From positions 1 through 64,000 of the forward strand of contig JAZRUX010000010.1 in the NCBI GenBank assembly GCA_045598825.1: a stretch of 64,000 nt of DNA, given 5' to 3'. The notes under the pieces were generated by a model. That model was given only the letters and a program-made list of their open reading frames with translations. It searched no databases and was not told the origin of the DNA. Shown here piece by piece: positions 56,392 to 64,000 of the stretch. Origin of the DNA: Hennigella sp045598825. Lineage in GTDB: Bacteria; Bacillota_I; Bacilli_A; Mycoplasmatales; Mycoplasmoidaceae. How positions within the stretch are numbered: position 1 is the stretch's first letter; every line of letters starts with the position of its first letter. Position numbers and translations under genes: made by a program.

Positions 56392-58099
56392 AACTATTGA
56401 TGTTGTAAATAATATACAAAACAGTTTGAATTATTTTCTTCAAGTCCTTTAAGTAAAGAGTTTCACGTTTGCTATGGCAATCAGTGATTGTTGGACCAAT
56501 ACTAATCATGTGTGATTCAATCCCTTGACTTTTATATGTCTGGAAAAAATATCCAGTTTCCAATCAACCATGTGTGTTAACTAATTTAACATTTGGTTCA
56601 CCAGCATTTTTAAAACCTTCAATAGCGATTTGTCTTAACATATCATCTTGGGTTGTTTCTCAAGGTGGCGTTGCTGAAACATTTACAATTGTTGGATCAG
56701 TGCCCAATAACATTTCTTGCAAGAAATCGTCTGCTAATTGTTGACATTGTTTGCTAAGTTTGTCAGTCCAGCCAACATCAACACTTCTAATTAAATGTTC
56801 AAGTCTAAATTGTGGATGGCCTTCTTCTCCCGATTCAGACAAATTAAGAGTAAGACTTGAAAGGTTACAGCTTGTCTTTACTTCTTTTCTGTCTTCATCC
56901 AATCAATTGATTGGACCAAACATACACCAAGGTATTAAATCAAGAATGTTTCTTGATCCTGGAATAGTTAACCCTTTTTGAGATCTACTTGTAACGACTT
57001 CACATTTAATATCTATGTTTTTTTCTAATGGAAAGTTTTTAAGATATAAATCTTTTTCCATATCTATAAGTTCATCTATTTCATTTGAAGACAAAGTTGT
57101 TGCAAAATTCGTTGTAGCAAAATTGGATATAGCATTATTACTATTTTTTGATTCCATAGATATTAATGAAAAAGCTCCACCTTCTGATGGTGTACATGTC
57201 TTAATCCAATTGGTTAAATCACTAACTAATTTAATTGCACAAGCTCTATTTTCATTAATGTCCATTGCTGAGTGCCCACCAAGCAAACCACTAACTGTAA
57301 GTTTATACTCAATTGTTCCCGCAGGAACGTTAGTCACAAAATCAGTATTTATTTTAGAAAGTTGCATAAAGATGTCTTTTGTTCCAGCAGCGGAAATAAG
57401 GATCTTGTCAAAAAAATCACCATCAAGATTTATCAAATGATTATATTTTAAACCATCATATGTTATCTTAGATGCACCAGAAATACCATCTTCTTCATCG
57501 GTTGTTATTACACATCTAATTGGTCCATGTTGAATAATAGTTGGATTTTTAGTTAATGATAAAATAAAAGATAAAGATGCACCATTGTCCGCACCAAGTG
57601 ATGTTTCATAGTCTTTTGTATGGATGGTATCACCATCAATTACTGGAATAATGGGTTGTGTTAGTTCTTTTCCTATAGCCACACCTTCTAACACCATATC
57701 CATATGAGCTTGCAAGACAACCCCTTGAGTTGTTTCACAACCTTCTGTTGGTGGTATATCAAAATATAGATTACCACTACTGTTTTCTCTCCCATACTTT
57801 TCAGCGTAATAGTCGTCTTCAAAAAACTTATTTTTGCCATTTAGCTTAGATACATTGTCTACTTCACTATATCCAATATTTGAAAGAAACTCTTTTATGT
57901 GGTCGCAAATTTGTCTTGTTCCAAATGTTGGATGTGGATGTTTACAAATTTCTTGAAATTCACTAATGGATTCATTAAACAAAACTTCTGTTTCGAGTAA
58001 GAATAGTGATTGATTAGAACAACTAGAAAGTGACACAAATGGCAACGCTGCTTGTGTCATTAAAGGTAATAATGAACAAAAAGTTTTTTTAAAATGCAT
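56384..58099 (-). CDS. Lipid-anchored M20-family (PepD-like) dipeptidase, second copy (571 aa)
   Basis: Paralogue of the gene at 49604. Lipobox LSSC (Cys27). Catalytic residues in order: AHMD (His132, Asp134), SLGADNG (Asp171), TTDEED (Glu202/Glu203), lid SGLLGGHSAMDI, and C-terminal DCHSKRETLYL with a likely metal His. It matches aminoacyl-histidine dipeptidase PepD more closely than the first copy does. The lipobox implies the outer surface, unlike the cytosolic PepD of other bacteria. One TGA Trp bridges the apparent break at 56902. Starts with a 1-nt overlap with the upstream kinase gene. Confidence 0.9.
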
Positions 58100-58821
58100 T
58101 ATTTAATTATCTTTCTGGTTCTTAATATCTTATCGATAATTTTCATTTCTTCATCTACTGTTTTATCAGCTACATCGATAACAACATAAGGAATACGATA
58201 AGCAGCGCACACTGATGTTAAGTATTCAATATAACCTTTATTTAATAAACGAAAATATGTTTCGTTCTTTTTAAAATTCTTTATTTCAACAGATCTATTT
58301 CTTTTATAAAGTCTTTCTAAAAATTTATCTCAGTCTAATTTAAGAATGATATATAGTTTTGGTGTTCCTATTTCGTAAACAAGTTGATTAACTTGATCTC
58401 TCCACAATTTTTCATAATATTCGTAAACGGTTGGTTGATCAAGCATATTGTGAAAGGCAAACAGTCGATCTTCAAAAATTGTTCTATCAAAAACCTTTAC
58501 AGCTGGATTTTTAGAGGTTTTAATACAGTTTTTATATCTTTGAAATCTATTTAATAAAAATTGAAGTTGACAAACAGATTCAGCTATTTGCTCTCGTTGA
58601 TACATTTTGTCCAACAAAATATTCATTAAATCGTTTGGATCATTACTTAATTCATAAACCGCTTCAAAACCATAGTCTTTTACTATTCTTTCCACGATAG
58701 TTGATTTTCCTGCAGATATCATTCCACCAACAGCAATAGCATTGGCTTCAACTTGCTTTTTATAATTATGTAAAACACATCTGGTCTTAAAACGCTTATT
58801 ATAATCTTTAGGTACTTTCAT
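58099..58821 (-). CDS. Deoxynucleoside kinase
   Basis: Phosphorylates deoxyadenosine/deoxyguanosine for DNA precursor salvage. 240 aa. P-loop GGMISAGKST at 32-41, the FDRTIFEDRLF motif in the DRS/ERS position, and a lid RLYKRNRSVE. The substrate is not decided by sequence alone; mollicute relatives are usually called dAK/dGK. TATAAT at 58829-58834 ends 7 nt before the ATG (leaderless). Operonic with the lipid-anchored dipeptidase, an odd partner. Confidence 0.88.
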
Positions 58822-58828
58822 ACTTAAA

Positions 58829-58834
58829 ATTATA
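58829..58834 (-). promoter_or_regulatory. -10 box (TATAAT), leaderless layout
   Basis: Minus-strand TATAAT ending 7 nt before the kinase ATG at 58821. It sits in an AT-rich imperfect palindrome (ACTTAAAATTAT-type). Confidence 0.5.
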
Positions 58835-58851
58835 ATAATTTTAAGTAAATA

Positions 58852-59463
58852 TTAAAGAGATTTAGCTTTTTCTAAATCTTCTCTGAAGGTTATTTTAAAA
58901 TTTTTATTCTTGTTAGATGAAAGAATAAAATTACATTTTTTTGGTTTTAAATTTAAATAAGTGAATAAATCTTGGCCAAGTTGATTTTTTTGTGATTGTT
59001 TATATATTGAAAAATTACAAAATTGTGGGGTTTGAATGTTATATTTTCCTAGTCTCAGATCTCTATTATTTTTCTTCCCTAAAAAACACAATGTTCCAAA
59101 TGATGATTTGTGATTTATCACATTTAAAATATCTTGTGTCTGCACATTAATTCTTGCTGCATCATGAACAATAATTTTGTCTAATAGTTTGGGTGTTTGG
59201 ATTGCTTTTAAACCACACTCAAATGATTCATTTCTTGTGCAACCACCAACCACTAATTTAACCTTAGAATTTAAGTTAGTAATTTTAGATAAATATTGTT
59301 TTGGAACAACTAAAATAATTTGTTTAATTTGACTAAAAACTTGGAATAATTCTAAGCTATATTGATAAATTGGTTTCTTGTTGATTTTAAGAAAACATTT
59401 AGGTGTTTTGCAACCTAATCTTTTACCATCTCCAGCTGCTAGAATTATTGCATAATTTGCCAT
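58852..59463 (-). CDS. ispD: 2-C-methyl-D-erythritol 4-phosphate cytidylyltransferase
   Basis: Third step of the MEP isoprenoid pathway: MEP plus CTP gives CDP-ME. 203 aa, slightly short. The CTP-binding loop ILAAGDGKRLG, PKCFLKINKKPI, VVGGCTRNES and VHDAARI are clear, as is the late IQTPQFCNF. Divergent from rplK. With ispF at 35535 it makes a working MEP pathway likely; the other enzymes should be elsewhere in the genome. Confidence 0.92.
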   Translation of the reverse strand: MANYAIILAAGDGKRLGCKTPKCFLKINKKPIYQYSLELFQVFSQIKQIILVVPKQYLSKITNLNSKVKLVVGGCTRNESFECGLKAIQTPKLLDKIIVHDAARINVQTQDILNVINHKSSFGTLCFLGKKNNRDLRLGKYNIQTPQFCNFSIYKQSQKNQLGQDLFTYLNLKPKKCNFILSSNKNKNFKITFREDLEKAKSL

Positions 59464-59499
59464 ATATATAATATTTTATACTTTTTAGGTATTTTCCTA

Positions 59500-59505
59500 T
59501 ACAAT
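59500..59505 (+). promoter_or_regulatory. -10 box of the rplK-rplA operon
   Basis: TACAAT within TATACAAT. It gives a start near 59512 and a leader of about 93 nt, much longer than others here, consistent with leader-based control. A GCATAAA/TTTATGC hairpin sits at the very start of the leader. Confidence 0.45.
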
Positions 59506-59538
59506 TAAATAGCATAAATTCTTTTTATGCAAAATTAG

Positions 59539-59578
59539 CATGTGGGAGAGATTTAATCTTTTAGATCGCACCACGTAG
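59539..59578 (+). promoter_or_regulatory. Probable ribosomal protein L1 binding leader
   Basis: GTGGGAG at 59542-59548 and ACCACG at 59570-59575 can pair (GTGG with CCAC) around an internal segment. The GUGGGAG...CCAC pattern is known from L1 sites in 23S rRNA and from rplK-rplA leaders of Firmicutes, where L1 represses its own operon. Recognition is by motif; I could not fold it. Confidence 0.6.
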
Positions 59579-59604
59579 AGAACAACTTATAGGAGGTGTT
59601 GCTT

Positions 59605-60066
59605 GTGGCTAAGGAAAAAGTTATAACAAGAGTAGCAATTGTCCACTTAATTGGAGGTCAAGCTAAACCAGGAACTACATTAGCTTCCTACGGTATTAAC
59701 ATGGCTGAATTTACTAGACAATTCAACGATAAGACAAAAGACAGAATGGGTGAAGTTGTACCAGTACAAATTACTGCTTACAGTGATAAATCATTCAAGT
59801 TTATTATTAAAACTACACCAGTATCTGTTTTATTGAAAAAAGCAGCAAAAGTTCAAAAGGCTGGTCATAACCAACTTACTGACAATGTTGCAACCATTTC
59901 TAAAGAAGAAGCAATGAAGATTGCAAAGTACAAAATGCCTGATTTAGCTGTATATGACGAAGAAGCGGCTTTAAGATGTGTTGCAGGTACTGCAAAACAA
60001 ATGGGTATTAAGATTCAAGGTGTTGATCTTTCACCTAAGAAAACTGCTAAGGAAGGTAAAAAATAA
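59605..60066 (+). CDS. rplK: 50S ribosomal protein L11
   Basis: Part of the GTPase-associated centre of the large subunit. 153 aa, slightly extended. The usual Pro-rich PAPPVGPALG-type segment is replaced by QAKPGTTLASYGINMAEFTRQFN, a form I recall from M. pneumoniae-group L11; this segment is the thiopeptide and elongation-factor contact area. SVLLKKAAK and AGTAKQMGIKIQG are canonical. GTG start at 59605 fixed by AGGAGGTG 6 nt before it. Overlaps rplA by one base. Confidence 0.96.
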   Translation: MAKEKVITRVAIVHLIGGQAKPGTTLASYGINMAEFTRQFNDKTKDRMGEVVPVQITAYSDKSFKFIIKTTPVSVLLKKAAKVQKAGHNQLTDNVATISKEEAMKIAKYKMPDLAVYDEEAALRCVAGTAKQMGIKIQGVDLSPKKTAKEGKK

Positions 60067-60743
60067 TGGCTTTCCATGGTAAGAAATATACTGCTAACGC
60101 TAAATTAGTAGATAAAACTAAATTCTATACTGTAAAAGATGCAGTTGAATTAGCAAAGAAAACATCTACAACTAAGTTTGATGGGGCTATTGATATTGCA
60201 ATCAAGTTAAACCTTGATACAACAAAAGCAGAACAACAACTTAGAGGTACTATTGCCCTTCCTCACTACTTCGGTAAAAAGACTAGAATTGTAGCTATTA
60301 CTGATACAATCAGTGATGCTCAAGCTAAAGAATTAGGAATTAAAGTTGGTACAACTGACTTAATTAATGAAATTAAGAGTGGATGAATGGACTTTGACTT
60401 AATTATTACAAGTCCTAAGTTCATGGTTCCATTATCTAAATTAGGTAAGGTATTAGGTCCTAAAGGTTTAATGCCTAACCCTAAATTAGGAACAGTTACA
60501 CCAAATGTATTAGCGGCTGTTAAAGAATTCCAAAAAGGAAAATACAACTACCGTACTGATACGTATGGAAACATTCATATGAAAATTGGTGTTGTATCTG
60601 CTAAAACAGAAGATATCGTTGAAAATATTAATGCTCTATTAGACTTTATTAAGTCAAAACGTCCATCAACAGTTAAAGGTGACTATATTCAAAATATATG
60701 CATCTCTTCAACAATGGGACCTAGCATTAAAATTGTGAAATAA
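60066..60743 (+). CDS. rplA: 50S ribosomal protein L1
   Basis: Forms the L1 stalk and probably represses this operon by binding its leader. 225 aa. Typical features: FDGAIDIAIKLNLDTTKAEQQLRG, LGKVLGPKGLMPNPKLGTVTP, and an end STMGPSIKIVK. One TGA Trp joins the two parts at 60386. A mutated copy of its 3' part lies at 62418-62564. A terminator follows at about 60862. Confidence 0.97.
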
Positions 60744-60861
60744 TTGCATGTTGTAAAATACGGTTTTAAAACATATTTTTCTTTTTTAACACAATTTGGA
60801 CTTACGAGAGATATAAGCGATGTATTGTGTAAAAAATATATTGAAATAATATTTAGAAATA

Positions 60862-60889
60862 AAAAAATACAGTTCAACTGTATTTTTTA
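60862..60889. terminator. Bidirectional terminator
   Basis: AATACAGTT and AACTGTATT arms around one base, flanked by A and T runs. It lies between rplA (plus) and the lipoprotein gene at 60908 (minus). Bases 60744-60861 hold no convincing gene. Confidence 0.8.
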
Positions 60890-60907
60890 TTCACAAACTT
60901 GGGTTAG

Positions 60908-62335
60908 CTATTTATCTTTTATATATGTATAATCAAATTCTTTAGTTAATCATTCTCCTTCATCTACAGCATAGTTATTATATTTAAGTTTCACCTGAAA
61001 TTTAGCGTGTGTTGATTCAGTCCAATATCTTTCATCAGAACCAAATTTCAAAGTTATAGTCAAGATTGTATGTTCTTCATTCCAAGTAATGCTTTTTTCG
61101 TCAGTTGAATGAATACTAGAAGAATCTGATCAATTAATGAAAAGAGTCACTGTTTCAAATCAATTTGCAACGTATTCACTTACCTCGTGTGAAGTACATG
61201 CAATGTCCAAACTAATTGTGTGACTATCACCGAATGTTCCTGTTTTTGGCGTTTCTGAATCATCAAAAACAGTAGATAATGCAACTCGATCCATCTGTAT
61301 GCCTTTAAATGTTTGTTGGAATGCATTGGCGCCCTCATAAGTAAATCTTACATTTATAGTATCACCTTCTGGTGGTAATTCTCCTGTAAATTGATAATAA
61401 TATTCACCTTGAGTTAATGATTCACCATCATTGGCTCACACAAATAAATCCTTACCCTTCTTTACCGTTGGATTGCTTAATTCGACTTTTGCAGTTAACT
61501 TGGTTCTATCTGTTTTCTCAATTGGATTTTTTAACTCAAATGGAATGTGTAATGTTTTACCATTTGTATATATATGACATGGTTTGGTTTGGTCAATAAT
61601 CATTTCATCTGACTCTTCGTATATCCATACAAATCCATCAATTGTTGTTTTAAAAGTATATGTTTCCTTCTTATATGATATTACAATATCAAAACTTGCA
61701 TCTTCTTCGCCTGCAATAATTGCATCCGACTTAATATCTGCTTCTATATTTATAATTGTATTATCGCTTTCATCCTTTTCTCACTTATAAGTATAAACTT
61801 GCCCGCTAGAAATCTTACTATCTTTAGAAAAGTTTCATTTAATTTCAATTGTTGCAAGTAATTCATCAGTAAGTTCTTTATCACTTTTTAGTTGAGCTTT
61901 GATTTTATTGTCTTGCCAAGATATGGTTCCTTGTTTAGAAATGGCACTTCATTGGATCTGTTCTGGTAAAACCCGTACTTTGCACATAACTGGGGCAACC
62001 TTTGGATCATTTTTTAAGGACACAGTGATTTTTGCTTCTTGTTTTGTTTGAGCGGTTTGGGACACTACTACCTTTTTTTGAAATTGAGATTCACCATGTT
62101 CTAAAGTAATAATTCCTGATTTATCAGTTTCTCAAAGCAATTCGCCAGCACCTTGTGGCTCAAGAGAAGCTGTCAAAAACTCATATCTACCTTTTGATAT
62201 CTCTAACAACTCACTATCTAATCTAATTTTGGTTTTACCTGTGGGAGCACAGCTTACCAAACCAACAATAGGGACAACAGCAACCGTTGCGCCTGCTATC
62301 AAACCTAATGCATTTAATAATTTTTTATGTTTCAT
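60908..62335 (-). CDS. Lipoprotein with beta-rich modules (475 aa)
   Basis: Lipobox LVSC (Cys29). Several Ig-like modules: one near the start (GAGELLWETDKSGIITLEHG) looks Big_2-like, and later ones have EIKWNFSKDSKI and FTYEGANAFQQTF. Many Trp, mostly TGA. It ends EFDYTYIKDK. No named family beyond this. The start at 62335 is preferred over a GTG at 62356, which abuts a TATTAT -10. It sits between rplA and a decayed rplA fragment, so its position looks like an insertion or duplication event. Confidence 0.82.
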
Positions 62336-62355
62336 CAAAATATTTCTTTCTACCA

Positions 62356-62369
62356 CATAATAAATTATG
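62356..62369. repeat. Small perfect inverted repeat at a lipoprotein promoter
   Basis: CATAAT and ATTATG arms around AA, overlapping the probable -10 of the lipoprotein gene at 62335. At this AT content it may be chance; an operator is possible. Confidence 0.35.
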
Positions 62370-62417
62370 TATAGAGTGATTATATATATCTATATGGAAA
62401 ATTTGTTAACAAAATAA

Positions 62418-62564
62418 AGGCTTAATTCTAAACCTCAAATTGGGAACAGTTACACCAAATGCATTATGGATTTTAAAGAATTTCAAAAGGGTGACTATAT
62501 TCAAAATATATGTGTCTCTTCAACAATGGGACTAGGTATTGAAATTGTTTTGGCAAAAAAATAG
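62418..62564 (+). pseudogene. Decayed rplA 3'-fragment
   Basis: Two stretches match the real rplA. Bases 62418-62489 correspond to the LMPNPKLGTVTPNVLAAVKEFQKG coding region (near 60465-60539). Bases 62490-62564 correspond to the final GDYIQNICISSTMGPSIKIVK part, here GDYIQNICVSSTMGLGIEIV, ending in TAG. The middle, about 45 codons, is deleted and the two parts are in different frames. No start codon is present. This is clearly a remnant of a second rplA copy, separated from the intact gene by one lipoprotein gene. Confidence 0.85.
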
Positions 62565-62637
62565 CACAAAAAATCGAAAACAAATATAAAAATTAAGAAA
62601 ATAAATTTTATTTATTTTTTATTTTTTTATATTTATG

Positions 62638-62643
62638 TATAAT
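62638..62643 (+). promoter_or_regulatory. -10 box (TGTATAAT) for pth
   Basis: TATAAT with TG directly before it, ending 10 nt before the pth ATG at 62654. The alternative ATG at 62642 overlaps this box and cannot be the start if the box is used. Confidence 0.5.
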
Positions 62644-62653
62644 GATTTTACTA

Positions 62654-63220
62654 ATGAAACTCGTCGTAGGGCTTGGTAACGTGGGCAGGCCATATTCAAA
62701 CACCCGTCATAATATTGGATTTATTACACTTGATGCGATATTGAAAGACTTAAGTCTGCAAATAGAATCTAATAGTTTTGATGGTGATTTTGTTGTGGCA
62801 ACCATTAACAATGAAAAGGTAATGTTTATTAAACCAACCACATTAATGAATTTATCTGGCAATTGTGTGGGTCAAGTTGCCAAGTTTTATAAGATCAAAC
62901 CCGAAGACATTATTGTTATTCATGATGATCTTGACCTAGAATTAGGCAAATTCAAGGTAAGAACCTCTGGATCGGCTGGTGGTCATAATGGAATAAAAGA
63001 CATTATTGCTAAACTAGGATCTGATAAGTTTGTAAGATTCAAAATTGGAATTGGACATCCTAAACAAGCCACGGTGGTTGATTATGTTTTGGGAAAAATA
63101 ACCGATCAAGAAGCACAGGCATTAAAACAACCTATTGCCAAAGCAGTCGAATTTGTTAAATTGTGTTTATGTGCACCAATCAATATAGCAATTAGTAAGA
63201 TAAATCAAGGAAGTAAATAA
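62654..63220 (+). CDS. pth: Peptidyl-tRNA hydrolase
   Basis: Frees tRNA from stalled peptidyl-tRNA. 188 aa. Motifs: KLVVGLGNVGRPYSNTRHNIGF with the catalytic His in TRHN, KPTTLMNLSG, VIHDDLDLELGKF and SAGGHNGIKDI. Start at 62654, since the ATG at 62642 lies in the promoter. The following gene begins 1 nt after its stop. Confidence 0.97.
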   Translation: MKLVVGLGNVGRPYSNTRHNIGFITLDAILKDLSLQIESNSFDGDFVVATINNEKVMFIKPTTLMNLSGNCVGQVAKFYKIKPEDIIVIHDDLDLELGKFKVRTSGSAGGHNGIKDIIAKLGSDKFVRFKIGIGHPKQATVVDYVLGKITDQEAQALKQPIAKAVEFVKLCLCAPINIAISKINQGSK

Positions 63221-63221
63221 T

Positions 63222-64000
63222 ATGAAAGTAATTAAAAGAGATGGACGTGAAGTAAAATTCAATTCAACAAAAATTCATGATGCTATTATTGCTGCGGCTG
63301 TAGCAAGTAACATCGCTTTGTCTGAAGGTGATTTAAAGAAAGTATCAGATGAAGTAGTAAACCAAATTGAAAAGGAAGGCAAAGAAGCGGTAGAAGTTGA
63401 AGAAATTCAAGACTATGTTGTTGCTACCTTAAGAAAATATGGTCATACACAATTAGCAAAGAAATATCAATCTTATCGTGTTCAACGTAATAAAGTGCGA
63501 GAACGTAGTAGTAGATTAATGAACACAATCTACAAGATTGGTATTGAAACAGATAGAGATAATGCTAACGTTGGAAACAACTTCTCAGCTAAATTGCTAA
63601 GAATTGCTTCTGAATCTAATAAATGACACATCCTTCTAAAACATTTGCCAAGAGATATGGCCACTCACCACGAAGTTGGTGATTACTATATCCACGACTT
63701 AGACAGTTACAACTTAACAACTAACTGTCTTCACTTGCCAACTAGAAGATTACTTGAAAAAGGATTTAATACTGGTTACGGTACTATTAATCCACCAACA
63801 ACTATTGAAACTGCTGGAGCAATTTTATGTATTGCTCTACAAGCAAGTCAAAACGATATGTTTGGTGGACAATCACACCCTAACTTTGATAATGACATAG
63901 CTATTACTATTCCAAGCACTCGTAGAAAAGTGATTGCTGATATTAAAGCTTCTGGTGGTAATTGAGAAGATAAAGAAGTGGTTGACAAGATTCTACGCCG
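63222..64000 (+). CDS. nrdD: Anaerobic ribonucleoside-triphosphate reductase (5' part)
   Basis: Class III, oxygen-sensitive glycyl-radical enzyme that makes dNTPs from NTPs; it needs the activase NrdG, expected downstream. The window cuts it at 259 codons. The N-terminal ATP-cone (MKVIKRDGREVKFNSTKIHDAI) is followed by the start of the catalytic domain with HHEVGDYYIHDLDSYNLTTNC. Two TGA Trp codons lie at about 63624 and 63963. Most mycoplasmas instead use the aerobic class Ib NrdEF. Closely linked to pth. Confidence 0.92.

Noticed and set aside
60744..60932. 62-aa plus-strand ORF after rplA
   Set aside because: It begins at TTG with no ribosome site, runs through the terminator hairpin at 60862-60889 and has AT-background composition.
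62642..62653. Earlier ATG for pth
   Set aside because: It overlaps the TATAAT box; the ATG at 62654 gives the canonical KLVVGLGNVG start.
1..64000. tRNA, rRNA, CRISPR, insertion sequence or prophage genes
   Set aside because: No direct-repeat arrays, transposase motifs or tRNA TTCGA/CCA-type elements were seen on reading both strands; a covariance search would be needed to exclude tRNAs fully.

Overview
The window comes from a mollicute (mycoplasma-type bacterium). It is very AT-rich, and the protein genes read through only if UGA is tryptophan (genetic code 4): aspS, dnaG, ftsH, secDF, rplA and nrdD all contain in-frame TGA at tryptophan-like positions. With standard stops most genes look broken; with code 4 almost the whole window resolves into intact, tightly packed genes. 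Lipobox lipoproteins, no wall genes, a compact SRP RNA, an L11 of the M. pneumoniae-group type and an MG468-like giant ABC permease fit the Mycoplasmoides/Malacoplasma side of the Mollicutes. NrdD, PduL and two MEP-pathway genes suggest a host-associated organism living with little oxygen. The exact genus is inference.

Region 1 (1-5.9 kb) holds two tandem paralogous giant lipoproteins (913 and 994 aa) on the minus strand. Each has a lipid-anchored ectodomain, three predicted membrane segments and a distinctive C-terminal tail, and I recognise no family. A small, poorly supported plus-strand transcription unit follows (about 5.95-6.2 kb).

Region 2 (6.2-26.1 kb) is an accessory block of eleven exported proteins arranged as divergent and convergent pairs and short operons. 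Six carry BspA/TpLRR (LRR_5) leucine-rich repeats; the others carry Ig-like or unknown beta-rich modules, and two share a C-terminal domain ending in PCFC. The genes mix a few shared modules, as expected of an adhesin or host-interaction repertoire.

Region 3 (26.2-42.8 kb) is mostly housekeeping: rsmI, ybaB-recR, the SRP RNA, glyS-dnaG, ispF-hpt-ftsH, secDF-apt and hisS-aspS, with two small membrane proteins of unknown function.

Region 4 (42.9-64 kb) has an ABC exporter pair (1732-aa permease plus an ATPase with a long N-terminal extension), two lipid-anchored PepD-like M20 dipeptidases, coaD-mutM, pduL, two orphan lipoproteins, a DUF1846 protein, a YigZ/IMPACT protein, a deoxynucleoside kinase, ispD, the L1-controlled rplK-rplA operon, a decayed rplA fragment, pth and the start of nrdD.

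Two features cut across the window. Many transcription units have a TATAAT-like -10 only 6-10 nt before the start codon, which implies leaderless or nearly leaderless mRNAs, while genes inside operons have Shine-Dalgarno sites. Operons are very compact, with 1-nt gaps or short overlaps. I found no tRNA, rRNA, CRISPR array, transposase or prophage gene.
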